A stretch of 32,662 nucleotides of DNA from an uncultured Oscillospiraceae bacterium. Its GTDB lineage: Bacteria; Bacillota; Clostridia; Oscillospirales; Ruminococcaceae. Every line of letters starts with the position of its first letter. The first letter of the stretch is position 1. Shown piece after piece: positions 24,500 to 32,563 of this stretch. The stretch is taken from NCBI GenBank assembly GCA_900543705.1, contig UQSL01000015.1, positions 1 through 32,662 on the forward strand, given 5' to 3'. The position numbers were made by a program, and so were the translations under genes. Under the pieces are notes generated by a model that saw only the letters and a program-made list of their open reading frames with translations, had not been told where the DNA came from and made no database searches.

Positions 24500-24587
24500 A
24501 ACTCAGACAGGTTTTGTCCGCATAACTGGAATAAAAACCGGGCCGCGTGGAAACGGCAGCAGTGCATGTTGCCAACGTGTGCCTGCG
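24500..24587 (+). promoter_or_regulatory. NiCo (czcD)-like riboswitch
   Basis: The leader of a CDF efflux gene carries the order of elements known for the nickel/cobalt riboswitch: ACAGG then P2 (GGTTTT 24510-24515 with AAAACC 24534-24539), CCGGGCC, P3 (GCCG 24542-24545 with CGGC 24554-24557), GCAGC, and P4 (GCATGTT 24564-24570 with AACGTGT 24574-24580, three-base loop). The junction strings resemble the conserved purine-rich linkers of that class. The 5' closing stem P1 is not obvious, so the call rests on linkers, helix order and the downstream gene. Confidence 0.65.
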
Positions 24588-24625
24588 GGACAGAGATTCT
24601 GTTTCGCAGGCACACGTTTCTTTTT
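24574..24625 (+). terminator. leader terminator of the cation-efflux gene
   Basis: A 14-bp perfect stem (24574-24587 with 24605-24618) topped by ACAGA/TCTGT, followed by TTCTTTTT. Its 5' arm includes the 3' strand of aptamer P4, so the two folds exclude each other. Ligand-stabilised P4 would block termination, predicting an ON switch. Confidence 0.88.
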
Positions 24626-24676
24626 GCCGGATATCCTCTATTATCCTATGTCAGATTTCAGGAGGGAACCCAAGAG

Positions 24677-25549
24677 ATGGAACGCCAAAAGTTTGCGATA
24701 CATATCTCCCTTGTAACCGTGGCAGGCAATCTCCTCTTATCAGCATTTAAGCTATTTGCCGGAATTATCGCCCATTCTTCCGCCATGGTATCGGATGCGG
24801 CCCATTCCGCCTCAGACGTTTTAAGTACCTTTATCGTCATGTTGGGAGTAAAACTGTCCGCCAAAGCGCCGGACAAAGAACATCCCTACGGTCATGAACG
24901 TATGGAGTGCGTTGCCGCTGTAATTCTCTCATTTTTGCTCTTTGCCACAGGGATTGGCATCGGTTGTTCCGGAATCCTCAACCTGTCACATGGCACCGGA
25001 TATCCCGCCGTCCCGGGAATGCTGGCGCTTATCGCCGCTCTGATTTCTATTCTTTCTAAAGAGGCAATGTACTGGTACACTCGTGCGGCATCGAAAAAAA
25101 TCCATTCCAGCGCCCTGATGGCGGATGCGTGGCATCACCGTTCCGACGCGCTTTCCTCCATCGGCAGTCTTATCGGGATCGCCGGCGCAAGGATGGGTTT
25201 TGCGTGGATGGACCCTGTCGCCGGGATTATTATCTGCATATTTATTCTCAAGGCCGCAGTGAATGTCTTTTTAGACGCAGTGCGCCGGATGACAGACCAC
25301 TCCTGTAATGAGAAGTTGCTCGAAGCCCTGCGCGGAGTGATTCTTGATTCCGAAGGTGTAGAAGCACTCGACGATATCCATACCCGATTATTCGGGGACA
25401 GGGTCTATGTCGATGTGGAAATCAGCGTGGATGGAACCCTTCCGCTCTCCCAGGCCCACCAAATCGCCCATAAGGTACACGACCGTGTAGAGGAGGAATA
25501 CAGCGAAATCAAGCACTGCATGGTCCATGTAAACCCCGCAGAGCAGTAA
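24677..25549 (+). CDS. cation diffusion facilitator (CDF) efflux transporter
   Basis: 290 residues, normal CDF length. Metal-site motifs are in TM2 (MVSDAAHSASDVL) and TM5 (MADAWHHRSDALSS), with the loop signature DKEHPYGHERME and a cytoplasmic C-terminal domain (about 205-290, VYVDVEISVDGTLPL and HCMVHVNP). It exports divalent cations against protons. The ATG 24677 follows AGGAGGG by about 11 bases; an open frame reaching back to 24476 would run through the riboswitch and terminator and is rejected. The leader predicts nickel/cobalt induction; motifs alone do not settle the metal. Confidence 0.93.
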   Translation: MERQKFAIHISLVTVAGNLLLSAFKLFAGIIAHSSAMVSDAAHSASDVLSTFIVMLGVKLSAKAPDKEHPYGHERMECVAAVILSFLLFATGIGIGCSGILNLSHGTGYPAVPGMLALIAALISILSKEAMYWYTRAASKKIHSSALMADAWHHRSDALSSIGSLIGIAGARMGFAWMDPVAGIIICIFILKAAVNVFLDAVRRMTDHSCNEKLLEALRGVILDSEGVEALDDIHTRLFGDRVYVDVEISVDGTLPLSQAHQIAHKVHDRVEEEYSEIKHCMVHVNPAEQ

Positions 25550-25550
25550 A

Positions 25551-25580
25551 AAACAGGAGCGGATTCCTCCGCTCCTGTTT
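25551..25580. terminator. shared terminator between convergent genes
   Basis: Perfect 13-bp stem (AAACAGGAGCGGA/TCCGCTCCTGTTT) with TTCC loop, between the CDF stop (25549) and the EF-G-like stop (25589), with A and T runs on both sides. Confidence 0.9.
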
Positions 25581-25588
25581 GCTCGGTG

Positions 25589-27661
25589 TTATTCTTCCAG
25601 ATTGTCTTTCGAAGCTTCAATGATTGCAACTTCCAGATTTGATGGAACCTGCTCATAGCGGACAAAGTGCACCTCAAAGCTACCGCGTCCCTGCGTTGTG
25701 GAGCGCAGATAGGTAGTGAAATCATGCATCTCCGCCATCGGGACTTCTGCCACTATTTCCTGGATGCCGTCGGAAATGGGGTTCATGCCGAGGACACGTC
25801 CGCGCCGCTTGGTCACCTCGCCCATCAAATCGCCGGTGTTTGCATCCGGAATAATGGCATGTAGTTCTCCAATCGGTTCAAGCAGAACCGGGGAAGCCTC
25901 CGCCAAACCGGCCTTGTACGCCAGGGAAGCGGCAGTCTTAAACGCCATCTCTGAGGAATCGACCGGATGATAGGAACCGTCGACTAGAGTGGCCTTCAGC
26001 CCGACCACCGGATAGCCTGCTAGAACGCCCTTTTGCGCGGAATCGCGCAGGCCTTTTTCGACAGCCGGGAAGTAGTTCCGCGGAACCGCGCCGCCGAAGA
26101 CATTTTCCTCAAACACGAGGTCGTCGCTGTCACACGGCTCAAATTCAATCCAGACATCGCCGAACTGTCCATGTCCGCCCGTCTGTTTCTTATGCTTTCC
26201 TTCCACTTTAACCTTTTTGCGGATGGTCTCTCGGTATGCCACCTTCGGCGGCTCCAAATCCATCTCCACGCCGAACTTGTCGCGCAGCTTGCTTATCGCA
26301 ACTTCCAGGTGCTGCTCACCGAGCCCGGAGAGAATCTGCTGATGGGTCTCATTGTTGATTTCAAAGGAGAGCGTCGGGTCTTCCTCGATCAGCTTGGACA
26401 GGCCCTGTGCAATCTTCGCCTCATCCCCCTTTGCCCTGGGACGGATGGCCATCGAATAACAGGGAGTCGGGAAGCCGATGCCCTCAAAGACGAGCTTTCT
26501 CTTCGGGTCGCAGAGAGTGTCGCCCGTCATCGTGGAAGCGAGCTTGGTAATCGCACAGATATCGCCCGCACACACCGCCGAAGCATCCTCCTGCTTTTTG
26601 CCGTGTAAGAACACGAGCTTGCCCATGCGCTCCGGCTGGCCAGTACGCATATTGAACAGCGGGGTGTCGGAGGCAAGCTTGCCGGTGACAACCTTCATAT
26701 AGGAAATCTTGCCGATAAATGGGTCGGCCACCGTCTTAAACACATAGGAGGAAAACGGTTCGTCTTCCTTGCATTCGACCGCGATAGTCTCGCCTGCTTC
26801 GTCAGTGGCAAACTCGGCACTCGCCTCACTCGCGCTCGGAAGCAGCTCCACCATCAGATCAAGCAGCATATCGACTGCAGCAAGAGTGAGTGCAGAGCCG
26901 CAGATGACCGGTGTGATGTTGCCGTTTTTGACACCGACACGGATTCCCTGTATCATCTCTTCTCTCGTAAACTGCTCGCCGGAGAAATATTTTTCAAACA
27001 ATGCCTCATCCGATTCTGCGACCGCCTCACTGATGGCGGCAATCAGGCCGTCGAGGCGGTGTCCGGTATCCGGCATGGAAACCTCCGTCGCTTTGCCCTG
27101 CTCGTCATACTGGTATGCCTTCATATCGACAAGGTTTATGTAGCAGACGGCCTTGCGCTCCTCCACATACGGCACGACAAGCGGGCAGACGGTGGGACCG
27201 AAGGTGGCTTTGAGTTCCTCAAGCACCTTATAGAAGTCTGCGCTCTCCCGATCCAATTTGGAGACATAGAACATGTGGGCTTTTGCATTTTTGGTGGCAA
27301 ACTCATACGCCTTTTCCGTACCGACCGAGACGCCGGATTTTCCGGATACACAGATGAGCACGCTTTCCGCCGGACGGGTACCTTCCCGGAAGCCGCCTTC
27401 AAAGTCAAACAGTCCCGGAGTGTCGATGAGATTGATTTTGGTGTTTTCATATTCCACAGGGGCAACCGCGGTGGAAACAGAGGAGACTCTCCTGATTTCC
27501 TCAGCGTCAAAATCGCAGACCGTATTGCCTTCTGAAGTCTTACCGAGTCTGTCAGTCGCACCGGTCAAAAACAACAGAGCCTCTGCAAGCGACGTCTTTC
27601 CCGCGTTGCCATGTCCTGCAAGCGCGACATTTTTGATGTTTTGTGAAGTGTACTGTTTCAT
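25589..27661 (-). CDS. EF-G-like translational GTPase lacking the catalytic histidine
   Basis: 690 residues with EF-G domains I-V. G1 is GHGNAGKTSL; G3 reads IDTPGLFDFEGG where canonical EF-G has DTPGHVDF, so the catalytic histidine is leucine (residue 84); G4 is SKLDRE in place of NKMDR. Domain IV shows KKQTGGHGQFGDVWIEFEP and GAVPRNYFPAVEKGL, and domain V PIGELHAIIPDANTGDLMGEV. This is the EF-G II type found beside a separate fusA in many bacteria; its role is unsettled (translocation without fast hydrolysis has been shown for some). Start has AGGGGAGA upstream. Monocistronic. Confidence 0.92.
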   Translation of the reverse strand: MKQYTSQNIKNVALAGHGNAGKTSLAEALLFLTGATDRLGKTSEGNTVCDFDAEEIRRVSSVSTAVAPVEYENTKINLIDTPGLFDFEGGFREGTRPAESVLICVSGKSGVSVGTEKAYEFATKNAKAHMFYVSKLDRESADFYKVLEELKATFGPTVCPLVVPYVEERKAVCYINLVDMKAYQYDEQGKATEVSMPDTGHRLDGLIAAISEAVAESDEALFEKYFSGEQFTREEMIQGIRVGVKNGNITPVICGSALTLAAVDMLLDLMVELLPSASEASAEFATDEAGETIAVECKEDEPFSSYVFKTVADPFIGKISYMKVVTGKLASDTPLFNMRTGQPERMGKLVFLHGKKQEDASAVCAGDICAITKLASTMTGDTLCDPKRKLVFEGIGFPTPCYSMAIRPRAKGDEAKIAQGLSKLIEEDPTLSFEINNETHQQILSGLGEQHLEVAISKLRDKFGVEMDLEPPKVAYRETIRKKVKVEGKHKKQTGGHGQFGDVWIEFEPCDSDDLVFEENVFGGAVPRNYFPAVEKGLRDSAQKGVLAGYPVVGLKATLVDGSYHPVDSSEMAFKTAASLAYKAGLAEASPVLLEPIGELHAIIPDANTGDLMGEVTKRRGRVLGMNPISDGIQEIVAEVPMAEMHDFTTYLRSTTQGRGSFEVHFVRYEQVPSNLEVAIIEASKDNLEE

Positions 27662-27759
27662 CGTAATCTCCCCTTTCAGCCTGTGGCTGATTGAATTTCA
27701 GAGTTTGCCCTGACAATCATTGTACAAAATATCTAATGTAGTCTACTCTTATGTTAATG

Positions 27760-27788
27760 ATTATATCCTAAGTCCACATATAAATCAA
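27760..27788 (-). promoter_or_regulatory. promoter of the EF-G-like gene
   Basis: TTGATT (27788-27783), 17-base spacer, TATAAT (27765-27760) on the minus strand; leader about 90 bases. Confidence 0.82.
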
Positions 27789-27808
27789 CTAAAAAAGGGA
27801 GGGAGATG

Positions 27809-27850
27809 AAAAAAAAGAGCCTCCGGCATGACAAAAATCCTGCCAGGGGC
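27809..27850 (-). terminator. terminator after the pseudo-P-type ATPase gene
   Basis: GCCCCTGGCA/TGCCGGAGGC stem (nine of ten pairs), 12-base loop, then eight T residues within TCTTTTTTTT on the minus strand. Confidence 0.88.
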
Positions 27851-27880
27851 TTTGTGCAATTTTTCTAAACATGTGGAAAA

Positions 27881-30679
27881 TCAGTACTTCTTTATATTGG
27901 TAATGATAACGGTTGCCGCAATCCAGAACAGTTGATAAATCAGGACAGACAGCAGCTTGATCACCGAGGTGGAGCCAAGCAACGTAAAGAGGATAATAAG
28001 CCCCAGTCCAAGGCCTGCGGAGCACAGATAAAACGCCGAGGTCAGGGACAGGCAGCTTCTCAGCCGCACACAGCTGACAAGGGCTTTAAAGTAAGCCTCA
28101 ATCCCGCCGGTGTAGGCAACCGACGCCTTCATATTGCTGCGCGGCGTACATTTCTGGTCGTACTCCGCGTACAGATACTGCGGAATCATGCTGAGCATTC
28201 CGACATCCACCCCGCACATCTCGGCAATCCGCGCCTCATCCAGGTTGGAATCAGTGGTCTTGATATACACTTTAAAGCCGTTATCCACAATGCGCTGCAT
28301 GGCGCGCTTAACGCTTTCACTGACCCGGTAGAGAACCAGAAACATTGCACTGAGTTCCCCGTCTACCGCCACATAGACGACATACTGCGGGCCCCGCTTG
28401 GTACGCTTTTCATATTCCACCTTTGGAATATGAATCGAGTGGTTGAGCATCAGCTGACGGTTACCGACCAACACCCGTTTTCCGTCCACCCAGCCGGAAA
28501 GCCCCATCGAATCCTCATAGATAACGGAATCCACGCTTTTGAGCAAATCCTTCCGGTTTTGCAGAATCTGTAAAAACAGGCCGGATAACGGGCTGTCCAC
28601 CCGGCAGACCAGGCTTGCCGCATTGAGGATCGCCTCATCCATGCGGGGCGTGTTCATCATCTTGATGCCGTTCACTTCGACGTCACTTGGTCGGATAATC
28701 TCGCTGACGTCCACCATCACGCCCAAAGCATCGCCATACTCCATGACCGCGGAGGCGCCGGTAATCATCGCGCCCGCTTTGGAAAGAGATTTTCCTGACC
28801 GAAGCAGCGGCAGATTCATCCCAAGCGTTGCAGCAGCCGGAGCACACATGCACTCAACCGCTGCAAACACAGTCACCGCGTTGTAAAGATTATTCGTCAG
28901 CAGATAGCAGGCGATACTGATGACAAGCCCGCCGCCTAAACAGATTGGGGCCAGATACCGGCTGATATTGTCTGCATTGTCCGGTGCGTAGGAATTTTCC
29001 AAAAAGCCCTGTAAAAACCCGGCCTTGGCATGTCCAACAACTACAGTATCCTCCGCACGAGGGACTTTCGTCATATTAAAGACAAAATCCTCATCCGTGA
29101 CGACAAAGATACCGTTTTTCTCATACTGGCTGGAGACAAGGCGGAAATTTCGCCGGATGCGGTCAATCATGCACAGCTTTCCAATGCAGTTGCATAAAAG
29201 GACAATCAGCGCCACCGGCGCCAGAACCGACAGGCCGTTTACCTGATTGATAATCTCTGGTTTTGTCAGGAATACCGCTCCTTGCACAATGGCCCCAATT
29301 ATTGCCGCCGCACAGAAAGAGTCCGAATCCGGTGAGAAGGTGAACAGGGAGAGTAACCCCCGCCCAATCGCGCCGATGCACAAAAGCGCTGCCACCACGA
29401 TAAGCCCCAGGTTAATCAGCAGATACAGAAATGGGTCTGAGGAAGCGGAAAACATCTTTGGAAGTGGTAGGGAAAGCTGCGTGCTCAGTCCTATGTAGAG
29501 CGAAAGCACGGTCAGCACCGTTACAACTCCCAGCCGGAACACCACTTTGAAACGGGTGAAATTCAAATCGTTCTGCACTGCTTGAGTGTCCTCAAAACTT
29601 TCAAAATCATCGATACTCTGAACTGGCTCCGGCTGTTCTTCCTCATCCTCATCGTCCGGTTCTTCCGTGTCAAGCAAATGGAATTTCTTGACCTTTTCTT
29701 CCCGTTTTTTGCTCAGCTCCTCATGCATATGAAGCACTTCTTCTCTGACCGGGAAATCTTCCTCTCCACTTGCCGGGATAGCCTGTTCAGCCCCTTTCTC
29801 CGGAGTCCCCGGCTCCGTTGAGTTCTCCGGCCCCGGTTTTGGTTCGGGCTCTTCTTTTTTCTTCGGAAGGTTTATCTTCAAAGAGGATTTTGTGTCAAAC
29901 ATTACCGGAGCGGTATCCCGAAATACCGGTCCCGCCACCGCCGCGCGTTCAAACGCCTCCGTGATACTGCGCTTGTCCGCTTGGGCTTTTAGAGTCTGGG
30001 TATTGTATTTTTGCGCCTCGGCAAGCTTCTTTTCTCCGCCGACAATCTCATATTTTGTCTTGACCGGGACATCTGACAGCTGCTGCGTAAAAATCAATCC
30101 CACCTTCGCCTGCAGGTGCTTTTGCATCAGTTCGCGGGGCGTCTTATCTGATCCGGATCCAATTTCCCGTCCTGCAGGCTGTTCTTCTACCTCGGCAGGG
30201 CGCACCTGCTTGAACGAACGTGTAAAGTAGCCGGTATCGCCGCGCTTTGCTTTCTTTTCCTTTGGATTTCCGCTTCGTTTGTAGGACTGCCGGGTCATTT
30301 CGGGCACTGTATCAGCAGTCGGAGAATCCGGTTGTTTTTCTAAAACAGGGTTTGGTTTTGGTTTCTCTTGATTTACTTCCTGCTTTGCAGCATCCACTGC
30401 CGGCTCTGCTAAAACTTCGGCGGCTTTAGGGGTTGCTGAAGTTTCCTTCCCGGTCGAATCCGCCTGCATGCGGCCCTGCCGGGGCGCTGGTTGTTTTTCC
30501 GCCGGTAACACCCTGGTCTCCCCGATGCCGGACGCATGTTTTTTGACTTCGGATTCCCGCTCCATCAGGATTTCCTCCACGAGTTCATCCGCGTGGCTAA
30601 TCGAACGGGCGGCTGGATCCTGCTCTTTTTTATGTTTAACTTCCGTGAGAATATCGTCCAGGGAATAGTTTTTGCTCAT
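27881..30679 (-). CDS. degenerate P-type (P1B-like) ATPase with long disordered N-terminus
   Basis: 932 residues. Residues 1-375 are charged, Pro/Glu/Lys-rich and probably disordered, with short helices at 6-45 and 181-247. From 377 the layout is that of a P1B ATPase: eight predicted TMs (about 378-397, 416-434, 455-470, 485-500, 577-595, 598-618, 876-900, 906-928), a CPx-like ECMCAPAAATLG at 609-620, and GLSGWVDGKRVLVGNRQLM (726-744) matching the nucleotide-domain motif. But DKTGTLT is replaced by MVDVSEII (Asp657 kept, KTGT lost), TGDN reads TTDSN, and GDGxND and TGE are not seen. It is probably not a pump but a membrane scaffold or sensor. GAGGAGG precedes the ATG. Follows rlmB by 46 bases. 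Confidence 0.85.
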   Translation of the reverse strand: MSKNYSLDDILTEVKHKKEQDPAARSISHADELVEEILMERESEVKKHASGIGETRVLPAEKQPAPRQGRMQADSTGKETSATPKAAEVLAEPAVDAAKQEVNQEKPKPNPVLEKQPDSPTADTVPEMTRQSYKRSGNPKEKKAKRGDTGYFTRSFKQVRPAEVEEQPAGREIGSGSDKTPRELMQKHLQAKVGLIFTQQLSDVPVKTKYEIVGGEKKLAEAQKYNTQTLKAQADKRSITEAFERAAVAGPVFRDTAPVMFDTKSSLKINLPKKKEEPEPKPGPENSTEPGTPEKGAEQAIPASGEEDFPVREEVLHMHEELSKKREEKVKKFHLLDTEEPDDEDEEEQPEPVQSIDDFESFEDTQAVQNDLNFTRFKVVFRLGVVTVLTVLSLYIGLSTQLSLPLPKMFSASSDPFLYLLINLGLIVVAALLCIGAIGRGLLSLFTFSPDSDSFCAAAIIGAIVQGAVFLTKPEIINQVNGLSVLAPVALIVLLCNCIGKLCMIDRIRRNFRLVSSQYEKNGIFVVTDEDFVFNMTKVPRAEDTVVVGHAKAGFLQGFLENSYAPDNADNISRYLAPICLGGGLVISIACYLLTNNLYNAVTVFAAVECMCAPAAATLGMNLPLLRSGKSLSKAGAMITGASAVMEYGDALGVMVDVSEIIRPSDVEVNGIKMMNTPRMDEAILNAASLVCRVDSPLSGLFLQILQNRKDLLKSVDSVIYEDSMGLSGWVDGKRVLVGNRQLMLNHSIHIPKVEYEKRTKRGPQYVVYVAVDGELSAMFLVLYRVSESVKRAMQRIVDNGFKVYIKTTDSNLDEARIAEMCGVDVGMLSMIPQYLYAEYDQKCTPRSNMKASVAYTGGIEAYFKALVSCVRLRSCLSLTSAFYLCSAGLGLGLIILFTLLGSTSVIKLLSVLIYQLFWIAATVIITNIKKY

Positions 30680-30725
30680 CGTGCAACCTCCTCATTCTGG
30701 CATGATTTGGCGGTGCGTAACACAC

Positions 30726-31520
30726 CTATTTTTTCGGAGAAAACGCCGGGAGTCCCATCCTTTGCCGAAGCACCTCATACATCAGGATAGAGCCCGCAAC
30801 GGAGGCGTTAAGGGAATTTATCTGCCCGCGCATCGGCATGGATACCAGGAAATCACAGTTTTCCCTCACCAGACGGCCGACGCCGCGCCCTTCTGAACCA
30901 ATGACCAGTGCGACTGCTCCCGTGTAATCGAGCCCACACCAAGTTTGCCCGTCCATGTCTGCGGCAAAGACCCATACCCCGCGCTCTTTGAGTTCTACGA
31001 TCGCGGACACGAGGTTTGGCACCTTGGCGACCGCCACATGGCTGAGCGCCCCGGCGGAGGTCTTGTAGACGGTGGAAGTCAACCCGGCACTGCGCCGCTT
31101 GGGGATAATGACGCCATGTGCGCCGCATGCCTCCGCGCTGCGGATGATGGCCCCCAGGTTGTGTGGATCCTCGATTTCATCCGCAATAATAAAAAAGGGA
31201 GGTTCCTCCCGCTCGTTTGCAATGGCAAATAAATCATCCAATGTGGAGTAGGTCGCGGCGGAAAGCACTGCTGCGACACCCTGATGAGCACTGTCCGGAC
31301 ACATTCCGTCGAGCTTGGCGGGACTCACCTCTTTGACAGTCACCCCATGTTCCGCGCATAGGGATAAAATCCGTACGATACTCCCCTGCCGATCACCCTT
31401 TGCAAGGTAGACAGCTTCCAGTCCCGTCCCTGACTTAAGAGCTTCCAGTACAGCGTTCCTGCCTGCTATGATATCTTCCCGCGGCGATGATTCCCGCGGT
31501 GAGTTTTCTCGTTTTGGCAC
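30726..31520 (-). CDS. rlmB: 23S rRNA (guanosine-2'-O)-methyltransferase, RlmB type
   Basis: 264 residues. N-terminal substrate domain starts IIAGRNAVLEALKSG; the SPOUT domain carries motif 1 DEIEDPHNLGAIIRSAEA, motif 2 VIGSEGRGVGRLV and motif 3 INSLNASVAGSILMYE. RlmB methylates G2251 of 23S rRNA in E. coli using SAM. It starts with GTG, with GGAGG eight bases upstream. First gene of a two-gene unit with the pseudo-P-type ATPase; I see no functional link between them. Confidence 0.94.
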   Translation of the reverse strand: MPKRENSPRESSPREDIIAGRNAVLEALKSGTGLEAVYLAKGDRQGSIVRILSLCAEHGVTVKEVSPAKLDGMCPDSAHQGVAAVLSAATYSTLDDLFAIANEREEPPFFIIADEIEDPHNLGAIIRSAEACGAHGVIIPKRRSAGLTSTVYKTSAGALSHVAVAKVPNLVSAIVELKERGVWVFAADMDGQTWCGLDYTGAVALVIGSEGRGVGRLVRENCDFLVSMPMRGQINSLNASVAGSILMYEVLRQRMGLPAFSPKK

Positions 31521-31784
31521 TGATTGTTCCTCCGGTAATTTAAAAATCGATCCAGCCTGTCGTATAACGCCCGGAATGAAATAGATATCTGCCGCCCAGC
31601 CGGCCCCGGTATATCACGGATGGCTGTTACAGAGGCGTTCATCCTGCGGGATTCCTGCATGATAGCCACTGCCACTCGTGTCCAAAAGTGTTTGTGCTAT
31701 TTCGTGAACGCGAAACAGCAGCGAAATCATAGGCGATCGCCGCAGACAGGCTATAAAAATAAAGCTTATAACTGCTTTTCAGTT

Positions 31785-31793
31785 ATTATATCA
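31785..31793 (-). promoter_or_regulatory. extended -10 promoter of rlmB
   Basis: TGATATAAT on the minus strand, no strong -35. The 260-base leader (31521-31778) has no gene I can support; it includes the palindrome GGCGATCGCC near 31731 and a TTTCG/CGAAA hairpin. Confidence 0.55.
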
Positions 31794-31848
31794 TATTTTG
31801 CAGGTTTTGTGTCGGATCCAGGCGAGAAAATATCGGAGTTTTTCCGCC

Positions 31849-32163
31849 TTAAAAAAAGAGCATCTGCACTGCAAATAAGGCGGCCCCACCTGCGGAGGCG
31901 ATCGCCGCGTATTTGAGCACCCTCATGAGTATCCGTTTGACTCTTCCGCCCACCCGAACCGTCACGGTGGAAGGATGTTCGAGCTCCTTTTGCAGAGGAG
32001 GAATTCCCCCCGTTTGCCTCTGTGTATACTTGAGCGCTTCCCGCTCCAATTTTTTCATATCCCGGGCACAGGCGTTTTCCCGTACAACAAAATAGATTCT
32101 TTCAAAATATTCGCTCTGGGTATCCGTGATTTCCACGACCCGCTTATTAACTCCTCTGAGCAA
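31849..32163 (-). CDS. small tail-anchored protein of unknown function
   Basis: 104 residues from TTG 32163. An N-terminal part starting MLRGVNKRVVEITDTQSEYF (a predicted small alpha/beta segment ending FVVRENA) is followed by a helical stretch and a C-terminal membrane segment (about 82-104, YAAIASAGGAALFAVQMLFF), so it is probably tail-anchored. GGAGG lies eight bases before the TTG; a GTG three codons earlier overlaps that site and cannot use it. No family was recognised with certainty. It probably stands alone or follows the tiny frame at 32169-32252. Confidence 0.7.
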   Translation of the reverse strand: MLRGVNKRVVEITDTQSEYFERIYFVVRENACARDMKKLEREALKYTQRQTGGIPPLQKELEHPSTVTVRVGGRVKRILMRVLKYAAIASAGGAALFAVQMLFF

Positions 32164-32168
32164 ATTAC

Positions 32169-32252
32169 TCACCTCCCGGACAAACTTTCTACCGTCTCTA
32201 TCGCTTTCAGCTGTTTGTAATGCAACTGCGGGATGTTTTTTCCAAGATTCAC
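32169..32252 (-). CDS. possible 27-residue leader or small peptide
   Basis: GTG-started frame reading VNLGKNIPQLHYKQLK and ending SLSGR, whose stop lies in the ribosome binding site region of the next gene, as in translational coupling. It has no good ribosome binding site itself, so it may be chance. Confidence 0.25.
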   Translation of the reverse strand: MNLGKNIPQLHYKQLKAIETVESLSGR

Positions 32253-32401
32253 TTTTTTAAAAACCAAAGTCCGCTTCCTTATTTTGACTCCCCAGCCAAG
32301 CGATATTCACCACAGCGGAAGTGTATTTTTATTCTCTAAAAACAGAAAATCTCCAAGGACAAGTTGTTTCCATAATATCAGTGGAAATAGGGAAGAAACG
32401 C

Positions 32402-32431
32402 TGTGGAAAAGTATGTGGAATTCGTGGATAA
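32402..32431 (-). promoter_or_regulatory. cluster of DnaA-box-like sequences
   Basis: Read on the minus strand, TTATCCACG (32431-32423) and TTTTCCACA (32410-32402) each match the DnaA box TTATCCACA at eight of nine positions; AATTCCACA (32422-32414) matches at six. A CCTGGG/CCCAGG hairpin (32432-32458) and an AT-rich stretch (32462-32500) follow. Apart from this I see no gene in 32253-32563. Confidence 0.4.
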
Positions 32432-32563
32432 CCTGGGAATACAGGCGAAATACCCAGGCAGGGATTTGCAGTTTAAAAGAAAAATTATGTTAATTCGACG
32501 TTAACTGACTTTGTTTTCACACAGTATCCGTATGTACGCAAAAAGAAAACACCGCAGTTTGTT

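Noticed and set aside
24476..24676. In-frame extension of the CDF protein by 67 residues
   Set aside because: It runs through the riboswitch-like fold and terminator and lacks homology; ATG 24677 begins at the conserved N-terminus.
31466..31675. 69-codon frame overlapping the rlmB start
   Set aside because: Overlaps rlmB out of frame, no site, no recognisable pattern; not a Mini-III RNase.
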